From positions 1 to 11,884 of the forward strand of contig JBGTKH010000253.1 in NCBI GenBank assembly GCA_041744735.1: 11,884 nt of DNA. The letters are read 5' to 3'. Made by a program: the position numbers and the translations under genes. Position 1 is the first letter of the stretch. Each line of letters starts with the position of its first letter. The DNA is from JBGTKH01 sp041744735. GTDB taxonomy: Bacteria > Planctomycetota > Planctomycetia > Pirellulales > Pirellulaceae. This document shows positions 6,407 through 11,884 of the stretch, in pieces. The notes beneath the pieces were generated by a model. That model was not told the origin of the DNA, did no database searches, and saw nothing but the letters and a program-made list of their open reading frames with translations.

Positions 6407-7987
6407 ATGGAATTGTCGTATATGCCCATGAACGATTGGCCGCCGCTGGCTTGGCTGGCGCGATGCCGCCGCGACTCGCAGGTGGTCGAGGTCGCTCACG
6501 GCAGCCGCGTGGAAACTTCGCCCGCTTGGTTTGTCGAAGCCGTGTGGGACGGCGATTACAACGCCGGCGGCTTCGACCGCACGGATCTGGTTTACGGTTC
6601 CGGCGGAACTCTTCGCGACGATGCCCTGGTGTTCGTTTCGTCGGCCACAACGGTCGATCGGTTGCATTGGATCGAAGCCCGCGGTTGTGTGTGGGTTTCC
6701 AATTCGCTGGCCTGTCTGCTGGCGGCGGTTGGCGGCAGCGTCGATCCAAACTACATGCGTTACTTTCGAGATTTTGAAACGATCACGCGCGGCGTGCGCA
6801 GCTATCAGCGAACGCTGGCCAGTTCAGCCGGACCCGTGCATCTCACTTACTACGACAACCTGCTGTGGCACGGCGGGCGGATCAGCGACGCTCCGAAGCC
6901 CTCTTTGAAACGCAACTTCAGCACGTTTCAGCGCTATCACGACTTTCTCGAAACGTCGTTGTGCAAGCTCGCGCGGAACATGCAGTCTCCACGGCGGGCG
7001 TATCCATACGAGATGTTGGCCACGATGTCCAGCGGCTACGATTCGCCCTGCGTGGCGGCCGTCGCGCGACGTGCCGGTCTGCGGCAATCGTTGTCGTTTA
7101 GCCGCTCGCGCGACAATCGGCCCGACAGCGGTGCGGACATCGCGCGGCGGTTGGGATTGGAGCCGCTGGTCGTGGATAGCAACGTGTGGCGCAACACGCC
7201 GCTGGCGGAAGTGCCGTTCATCGCGTCGGACTCGAAGGGCGAGGACGTCTATTACGCGGGCGCGGCCGACTTGCTGCAAGGGCGCGTGGTGTTAAGCGGC
7301 TATGGCGGTGGCAGTATGTGGGGCAAAGGGCCGTCGCCGCCGGTGAATTACGAACGTTCGGATCAGGCCGGACTGTCGTTGTGCGAGTTTCGTCTGTGGG
7401 CCGGCTTCCTGCACTGCCCAGCCGGTTACATGGGCGGCCGGCAAACGCCCGACTTGCGGCGCATCAGCAACTCGGCCGAAATGCAGCCCTGGGATGTGCC
7501 GGACGGATACAGCCGGCCGATCTGCCGCCGCATTCTGGAGCAGGCCGGTGTGCCGCGCAAACAGTTCGGCATGGAAAAGAAGGCCGCGTCGATTTTGTTG
7601 TTCGACCAACGCAGCTTTCTGTCCGCATCGTCTCTGGCCGACTATCGCCATTGGCTCGAGGAAAACTGCAGACGATTCAACGAGCGCGGTCGATTGTCGC
7701 GAGTCGTCGTCTCCACGGCCGACATCGTGAAAGCGGGGCCGCGTGTTGTCGCACGTCATTTGCAAACGCTGGCCGCAGCGAGTAATCGGTTCGGGCCGAA
7801 CTCGCTGCTGGGCCGCATCAGCAAGTCCGGCAAGCTGACTCGATTCGCCAATCACGAGCGGCTGTTCGCACACATTTTCCCGTGGTCGCTGGAGAAGGCC
7901 AAGCAGCGTTACACGACGGCTCCTCAATTTGGCCAGCAGGACGCACGCGACACTCAGTACGAGCAACAGGATTTGGCTCCCTGCTAA
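6407..7987 (+). CDS. Asparagine-synthetase-like PP-loop protein without glutaminase cysteine
   Basis: This 526-residue protein resembles the class B asparagine synthetase superfamily. Residues 208-213, SSGYDS, sit where the ATP-binding PP-loop SGGxDS is expected. SGYGGGSMWG (297-306) sits at the GEGxDE position, and SRPICRRILEQAGVPRKQFGMEKKA resembles the C-terminal basic region. The first ~190 residues look like a remnant glutaminase domain (SNSLACLLAAVGGSVDP resembles the end of that domain), but no N-terminal cysteine is present. Ammonia from glutamine is therefore unlikely to be the nitrogen source. The acidic pair of GEGxDE is replaced by Gly/Ser, so metal binding may differ. Family relatives adenylate a carboxylate and form an amide or similar bond. 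Next to an adenylate-forming ligase and FemAB-like proteins, an amide decoration of the glycan is plausible but not proven. ATG 6383 is an alternative start. Confidence 0.72.
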   Translation: MELSYMPMNDWPPLAWLARCRRDSQVVEVAHGSRVETSPAWFVEAVWDGDYNAGGFDRTDLVYGSGGTLRDDALVFVSSATTVDRLHWIEARGCVWVSNSLACLLAAVGGSVDPNYMRYFRDFETITRGVRSYQRTLASSAGPVHLTYYDNLLWHGGRISDAPKPSLKRNFSTFQRYHDFLETSLCKLARNMQSPRRAYPYEMLATMSSGYDSPCVAAVARRAGLRQSLSFSRSRDNRPDSGADIARRLGLEPLVVDSNVWRNTPLAEVPFIASDSKGEDVYYAGAADLLQGRVVLSGYGGGSMWGKGPSPPVNYERSDQAGLSLCEFRLWAGFLHCPAGYMGGRQTPDLRRISNSAEMQPWDVPDGYSRPICRRILEQAGVPRKQFGMEKKAASILLFDQRSFLSASSLADYRHWLEENCRRFNERGRLSRVVVSTADIVKAGPRVVARHLQTLAAASNRFGPNSLLGRISKSGKLTRFANHERLFAHIFPWSLEKAKQRYTTAPQFGQQDARDTQYEQQDLAPC

Positions 7988-8002
7988 CCGTCCTCCAACC
8001 AT

Positions 8003-8073
8003 GTAGCCGAAATCGCCCGATTTTGGCTGCCTAACAACGTCTACAACCCCCAAACTCTGGCGAGTTCGGCTAC
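8003..8073. repeat. GTAGC...GCTAC palindromic element
   Basis: The ends GTAGCCGAA (8003-8011) and TTCGGCTAC (8065-8073) are perfect inverted repeats. Each end also forms a local hairpin with a 4-nt loop: AGCCGAAATC-GCCC-GATTTTGGCT (8005-8028, one wobble) and CCAAACTC-TGGC-GAGTTCGG (8050-8069, one wobble). It fills most of the gap between the AsnB-like gene and the PEP mutase gene and ends 10 bases before ATG 8084, so it would be part of the mutase leader RNA. Confidence 0.75.
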
Positions 8074-8083
8074 GAAAGAAATC

Positions 8084-9814
8084 ATGGACCTACTCAACCT
8101 AGTACCGCGATCTCCGGCTGATCACACGCTGCACAACGGCAATGGCGCGTCGGGCAACATCGTCATTTACGAAGCCCGGTCTCCGGCACGAACGCCGGGC
8201 GTGAAGAAGTCGACGCTGCTGAGCGCCCTCGTCCGGCGGCCCGAACTGGCGTTCATCATGGAAGCTCACAACGGGCTGAGCGCCAAGATTGTTGAAGAGA
8301 CCGGCTTCGAGGCGATTTGGGCCAGCGGGCTGTCGATTTCTGCGTCGCTCGGCGTGCGCGATTCGAACGAGGCAAGTTGGACCCAAGTGCTCGAGGTGCT
8401 GGAGTTCATGAGCGACGCCACGCGGATTCCGATTCTGGTCGACGGCGACACCGGCTATGGGAATTTCAATAACATGCGGCGGCTGGTCCGCAAGCTCGAA
8501 CAACGCCACATCGGCGGTGTGTGCATTGAAGACAAAATCTTTCCGAAGACCAACAGTTTTCTGAACGGAACCGCTCAGCCGCTAGCCGACATCGACGAAT
8601 TCTGCGGCCGCATCAAAGCGGGCAAGGACGCGCAACATTCCGATGATTTCGTGATCGTGGCCCGCGTCGAAGCGTTCATCGCCGGCTGGGGATTGGAAGA
8701 GGCGCTGAAGCGGGCCGAAGCGTATCGGCTGGCCGGGGCCGACGCGATTCTGATCCACAGTGCCAAACGCACGGCGGCCGAAGTGATTTCCTTTATGAAG
8801 GAGTGGGGACGGCGCTTGCCCGTGGTGATCGTGCCGACCAAATACTACGCGACCGCCACGGACGTGTTTCGCGAGCATGGATTCTCGGCCGTCATTTGGG
8901 CCAATCATCTGATGCGGTCGTGCGTGACTGCGATGCAGCATACGGCGCAGACGATTTTCGACGAGCAGTCGCTGATCAACGTCGAAGACCGCGTCGCACC
9001 ATTGGCCGAAGTCTTTCGTCTGCAGGGTGCGTCGGAGTTGGAAGATGCCGAGAAACGCTATCTGCCGAAGACCGCTCAGCAAACTCGCGCGTTGGTGCTG
9101 GCCGCGGCACACGGCCCGGAGTTGGGCGAACTAACTCACGACCGCCCCAAATCCATGGTGCAAGTCTCGGGTAAACCGGTGCTGTCGCACGTGGTCGACA
9201 CGTACCGCGCCGCCGGCATCAAAGACATCGGCGTCATTCGCGGTTACAAGAAAGAAGCAGTCGACTTGGCGGGCGTGCAATTCTTCGACAACGACGATGA
9301 GCCGCAACCCAGCGAAGCCTACTCGCTCTTCAAGGCAACTGCGGCTCTCGACGGCCATTGCATCATCTCGTACGGCGATGTGCTGTTCAAAAAATACATT
9401 CCGCAGGAGTTGATGGACGCCGACGCGGACTTTGCCGTGATCGTGGACACCAACTGGCGCGAGAGCCGCAATCGCAACCGTTACGCCGAGTATGTCACCT
9501 GCTCGGAACCCAACTCGCGCCGCGCGTGCTGTTGTGAAGTCAAGCTGCGCAAAGTCGCCGCCGACATCGACTCGGGGGAAATTCACGGCGAGTGGATGGG
9601 ATTTCTGAAGCTGTCGGACAAAGGCGCGGCGTTTCTGCGGCAGTGGCTGACGCAGCGTTACTCAACGGGGCCGATTCAGCCGCCGCTGGACATGGCCGGG
9701 CTGCTGAACGAAATCGTCCGCGCGGGACAGGACATTCGCGTGATCTACACCACGGGCAACTGGTTCGACGTGGACACCGTCGACGACGTAGTTGCCGGGA
9801 GCAGTTTTCAATGA
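8084..9814 (+). CDS. pepM: PEP mutase fused to nucleotidyltransferase
   Basis: This 576-residue two-domain enzyme begins with a phosphoenolpyruvate mutase domain (about residues 41-320). That domain rearranges PEP to phosphonopyruvate, the C-P bond-forming step of nearly all phosphonate pathways. It shows the diagnostic EDKIFPKTNS (149-158), the Mg-site loop DGDTGYGN (120-127), WASGLSISASLGVRD (79-93), Arg194 and His225. The second domain (about 335-576) is a sugar-phosphate-type nucleotidyltransferase: LVLAAAHGPELGELTHDRPKSM (from 337), SEAYSLFKA, and SYGDVLFKK with the metal-binding Asp. By analogy with PntC it probably transfers CMP to 2-aminoethylphosphonate. The usual GxGxR loop reads AHGPE, which may be normal for this fused subgroup. 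The first 40 residues are a variable extension. The upstream site is weak (GAAAGA). The stop overlaps the next gene by ATGA. Confidence 0.93.
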   Translation: MDLLNLVPRSPADHTLHNGNGASGNIVIYEARSPARTPGVKKSTLLSALVRRPELAFIMEAHNGLSAKIVEETGFEAIWASGLSISASLGVRDSNEASWTQVLEVLEFMSDATRIPILVDGDTGYGNFNNMRRLVRKLEQRHIGGVCIEDKIFPKTNSFLNGTAQPLADIDEFCGRIKAGKDAQHSDDFVIVARVEAFIAGWGLEEALKRAEAYRLAGADAILIHSAKRTAAEVISFMKEWGRRLPVVIVPTKYYATATDVFREHGFSAVIWANHLMRSCVTAMQHTAQTIFDEQSLINVEDRVAPLAEVFRLQGASELEDAEKRYLPKTAQQTRALVLAAAHGPELGELTHDRPKSMVQVSGKPVLSHVVDTYRAAGIKDIGVIRGYKKEAVDLAGVQFFDNDDEPQPSEAYSLFKATAALDGHCIISYGDVLFKKYIPQELMDADADFAVIVDTNWRESRNRNRYAEYVTCSEPNSRRACCCEVKLRKVAADIDSGEIHGEWMGFLKLSDKGAAFLRQWLTQRYSTGPIQPPLDMAGLLNEIVRAGQDIRVIYTTGNWFDVDTVDDVVAGSSFQ

Positions 9815-10986
9815 CGATTCGAGCCGAGACTTTCATTCGCCAATTGCAACGAGCCGGCTTCGGCATGTTCACGGGCGTTCCGTGTTCGTACCTAACGCCG
9901 CTGATCAACACCGTGATCAACGCGCCCGACGTCGATTACGTCGGCGCCGCCAACGAAGGCGACGCGGTGGCGATTGCCTGCGGCGCCGAATTGGGTGGCA
10001 CGCGCGGCGTGGTGATGTTCCAGAATTCAGGACTGGGCAACGCCGTGAGCCCGCTGACGTCGCTGACCACCACGTTCCGCATACCGGTGCTCGTCATCAC
10101 CACGTGGCGCGGCCAGCCCGGCGGACCGGCCGACGAACCGCAACACGAACTGATGGGCCAAATCACGCCGCAACTACTCGAGTTGATGGGCATCCCGTGG
10201 GAAATGTTCCCGGAGAATGATGATGCTGTTGGCGATGTGCTCCAGCGTGCTCTCGATCACATGCAGTCGCGGCAAACGCCGTACGCGCTGATCATGCGCA
10301 AGGGCGCGGTCAAAACCGTAGCCGAAGTCGTAAGACTTCGGAATTCTCACGAATTCCGCTACGACGGACCGGAATTTGATATGTCCTCCCGCCGCCACGA
10401 TCAGGACGATGTACTGAAAGCGATTCAAGCGAACGTCTCGCCGAACGACGCGGTGTTGGCGACGACCGGTTACACGGGCCGCGCATTGTACGCACTGGAC
10501 GACCGCCCGAATCAACTTTACATGGTCGGTTCGATGGGCTGTATTTCGAGCTTGGGATTGGGGTTGGCCAAGGTCCAGCCGCAACGGCGCGTCGTGGTGA
10601 TCGACGGTGACGGGGCGCTGTTGATGAGGATGAGCGCGCTGGCCACGATCGGGCACGAGCGACCGGCCAATCTCGTCCACATTTTACTCGACAACGGAGC
10701 GCACGATTCAACGGGCACGCAAGCCACGGTATCGCCAACGATGGATTACGCCGCCGTGGCCCGCGCATGTGGCTATCCGCGAGCCGAGAGAATCGTCGAA
10801 CTCGATGAATTAGCCGACGCGTTGCGAAGCAGCAAACGCACGCTGCAGTTTCTTCACGTCAACACAAACCCGCGCGAAAACCGCCAACTGCCACGGCCGG
10901 AAATCACTCCGGCCGGCGTGGCTTTACGATTTCGCCAATGGCTGGAGCAGAACCCATGCGAGCTAGAACTCGAACGTGCTTGTTAA
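9811..10986 (+). CDS. aepY: Phosphonopyruvate decarboxylase
   Basis: This 391-residue thiamine-diphosphate enzyme removes CO2 from phosphonopyruvate to give phosphonoacetaldehyde, which pulls the unfavourable mutase reaction forward. The N-terminal PYR domain has FTGVPCSYLTPLIN (20-33) and the catalytic Glu49 in AANEGDAVA. The C-terminal PP domain carries the ThDP/Mg motif GDGAL (from 266) to LLDNGAHDSTG, with Asn295. The start is ATG 9811, overlapping the mutase stop by four bases (ATGA), with GGGAG nine bases upstream; a longer in-frame extension to 9592 lies wholly inside the mutase gene. Residues 170-184 (VAEVVRLRNSHEFRY), between the two domains, are encoded exactly by a 45-bp palindromic element and are probably an insertion in the linker. 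It is also called ppd or fom2-like in other pathways. Confidence 0.93.
   Translation: MTIRAETFIRQLQRAGFGMFTGVPCSYLTPLINTVINAPDVDYVGAANEGDAVAIACGAELGGTRGVVMFQNSGLGNAVSPLTSLTTTFRIPVLVITTWRGQPGGPADEPQHELMGQITPQLLELMGIPWEMFPENDDAVGDVLQRALDHMQSRQTPYALIMRKGAVKTVAEVVRLRNSHEFRYDGPEFDMSSRRHDQDDVLKAIQANVSPNDAVLATTGYTGRALYALDDRPNQLYMVGSMGCISSLGLGLAKVQPQRRVVVIDGDGALLMRMSALATIGHERPANLVHILLDNGAHDSTGTQATVSPTMDYAAVARACGYPRAERIVELDELADALRSSKRTLQFLHVNTNPRENRQLPRPEITPAGVALRFRQWLEQNPCELELERAC
10318..10362. repeat. 45-bp palindromic element inside the decarboxylase gene
   Basis: The ends GTAGC (10318-10322) and GCTAC (10358-10362) pair. Inside are hairpin CGAAGTC-GTAA-GACTTCG (10323-10340) and hairpin GAATTC-TCAC-GAATTC (10341-10356), leaving only C10357 unpaired: a near-perfect three-way junction. 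The element starts on the first base of codon 170 and ends on the last base of codon 184, so it adds 15 codons with no stop and no frameshift. Confidence 0.85.
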
Positions 10987-11884
10987 ATCCCGGACCGGTG
11001 ACGCTGAGCGATCGCGTTCGCCGGGCGCTGCTGCGCGAAGACCTGTGTCATCGCGAGCCGGAATTCGCCGAGCTGCAAAACGACGTCCGCGATCGGTTGG
11101 CCCGCGTGTATGACAACACGCAGCGCGACTATGCCGCCGTGCTATTGACCGGCTCGGGCACCGCCGCCGTGGAAGCCATGGTCGGTTCGTTGGTGCCGCA
11201 CGGCGGCCGTGCGCTAGTCGTGGCCAACGGAGTTTACGGCGAGCGAATCGCCACGATGCTGCAAGTGCATGGCAAACCGTTCGACATGGTGCGCTCGGCG
11301 TGGACCGAACCGATGAACGTCGCTCAGGCCGAGAGGATGCTGGAAAGCGACAGCCGGTTTACTCACGTCATCGCTATTCATCATGAAACAACCACCGGCC
11401 GCTTGAACGACATCGCCGCGCTGGGCGCCGTTTGTCGCCGGCACAACGTTGCGCTGCTGTTGGATACGGTCAGCAGCTTTGGCGGCGAAATGATTGACTT
11501 CGACAACTGGAACATCGAAGCCTGCGCCGCAACGGCGAACAAATGCCTGCACGGCGTACCGGGCGTGTCCTTCGTGCTGGCTCGTAAAGACGTGTTTGAG
11601 CAGCGAACGTCCGGATCGCCTTGCCTGTACCTGGACCTGTTCGCTAACTACCGCGAGCAGTGCAAGGGAATTCCGATGTTCACACCGGCCGTGCAAGTGA
11701 TGTACGCCTTGCAAGAGGCGCTGGTGGAACTCGACGAGCAAGGCGGCTGGCGGCAGCGGCACGGTCATTACCAGCGGCTGTCGCGCACGGTGCGCCGCGG
11801 ACTGCGCGAGCAAGGTCTGCAGCCGCTGCTGGATGACGAGCGGGATCGTTCGGCGATCCTCAGTTCGTTCGCCATGCCCCGCGG
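10956..11884 (+). CDS. phnW: 2-aminoethylphosphonate transaminase, 3' end missing
   Basis: This frame is open to the right edge, showing the first 309 residues of a family that is usually about 365 long. It is a class V (fold type I) PLP aminotransferase. Visible features are LLNPGPV (9-15), the cofactor-phosphate region TGSGTAAVEA (65-74), HHETTTGRLND (142-152), Asp170 in LLLDTVSSFG (PLP ring nitrogen) and the Schiff-base Lys196 in ATANKCLHGVPG. The family interconverts 2-aminoethylphosphonate plus pyruvate with phosphonoacetaldehyde plus alanine. Placed behind mutase and decarboxylase, it should run in the biosynthetic direction (AepZ role). ATG 10956 overlaps the decarboxylase end by 31 bases, and GGAG at 10944-10947 is eight bases upstream. 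A catabolic role is less likely because no phosphonatase gene is seen. Confidence 0.93.
   Translation, partial: MRARTRTCLLNPGPVTLSDRVRRALLREDLCHREPEFAELQNDVRDRLARVYDNTQRDYAAVLLTGSGTAAVEAMVGSLVPHGGRALVVANGVYGERIATMLQVHGKPFDMVRSAWTEPMNVAQAERMLESDSRFTHVIAIHHETTTGRLNDIAALGAVCRRHNVALLLDTVSSFGGEMIDFDNWNIEACAATANKCLHGVPGVSFVLARKDVFEQRTSGSPCLYLDLFANYREQCKGIPMFTPAVQVMYALQEALVELDEQGGWRQRHGHYQRLSRTVRRGLREQGLQPLLDDERDRSAILSSFAMPR

Noticed and set aside
5819..6667. 282-codon minus-strand frame
   Set aside because: It is antisense to the ligase and AsnB-like genes, has no recognisable motifs and is typical of shadow frames in GC-rich DNA.
9592..9810. Extended start of the decarboxylase at 9592
   Set aside because: It lies wholly within the mutase-nucleotidyltransferase gene in another frame. 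ATG 9811 with the ATGA overlap fits the family's N-terminus.
10318..10362. tRNA-like cloverleaf
   Set aside because: It has only two internal arms, is 45 nt long and lacks anticodon and T-loop features.

Overview
This window reads as one surface-polysaccharide or phosphonoglycan locus from a GC-rich bacterium, most likely a planctomycete of the Pirellulales type. That placement is an inference. It rests on the mix of protein families and on gaps packed with palindromic repeats, including a GTAGC...GCTAC hairpin element that I recall from planctomycete genomes. No rRNA or other taxonomic marker is present. All nine recognised genes lie on the plus strand, and two of them are cut by the window edges.

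Layout. A family 2 glycosyltransferase (3' part only) ends at 800. A 334-bp gap (801-1134) holds a 19-bp tandem repeat and four copies of a REP-like hairpin. Two tandem paralogous FemAB/CelD-like acyltransferases follow (1135-2211 and 2320-3393), separated by a 24-bp perfect inverted repeat. A gap with a heptanucleotide tandem array and a 107-bp inverted-repeat element leads to a family 4 glycosyltransferase (3618-4874). Another perfect inverted repeat separates this from a PaaK/CapK-like adenylate-forming ligase (4976-6325). A 26-bp direct repeat flanking a hairpin element comes next, then an asparagine-synthetase-like PP-loop protein (6407-7987) and one more hairpin element.

The right part is a compact phosphonate cassette: a PEP mutase fused to a nucleotidyltransferase (8084-9814), phosphonopyruvate decarboxylase (9811-10986) and 2-aminoethylphosphonate (AEP) transaminase (10956 to the window end). 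Adjacent genes overlap by 4 and 31 bp, so translation is probably coupled. Together these convert PEP to phosphonopyruvate, then phosphonoacetaldehyde, then AEP. The fused nucleotidyltransferase probably makes the nucleotide-activated headgroup (CMP-AEP by analogy with PntC).

Working hypothesis (inference): the glycosyltransferases build a surface glycan, the ligase, AsnB-like protein and FemAB-like proteins add acyl or amide groups, and the cassette supplies AEP as a decoration. The transferase that would attach AEP is not visible here and may lie outside. The oddest DNA feature is a 45-bp palindromic element that sits exactly in frame inside the decarboxylase gene and adds 15 codons.
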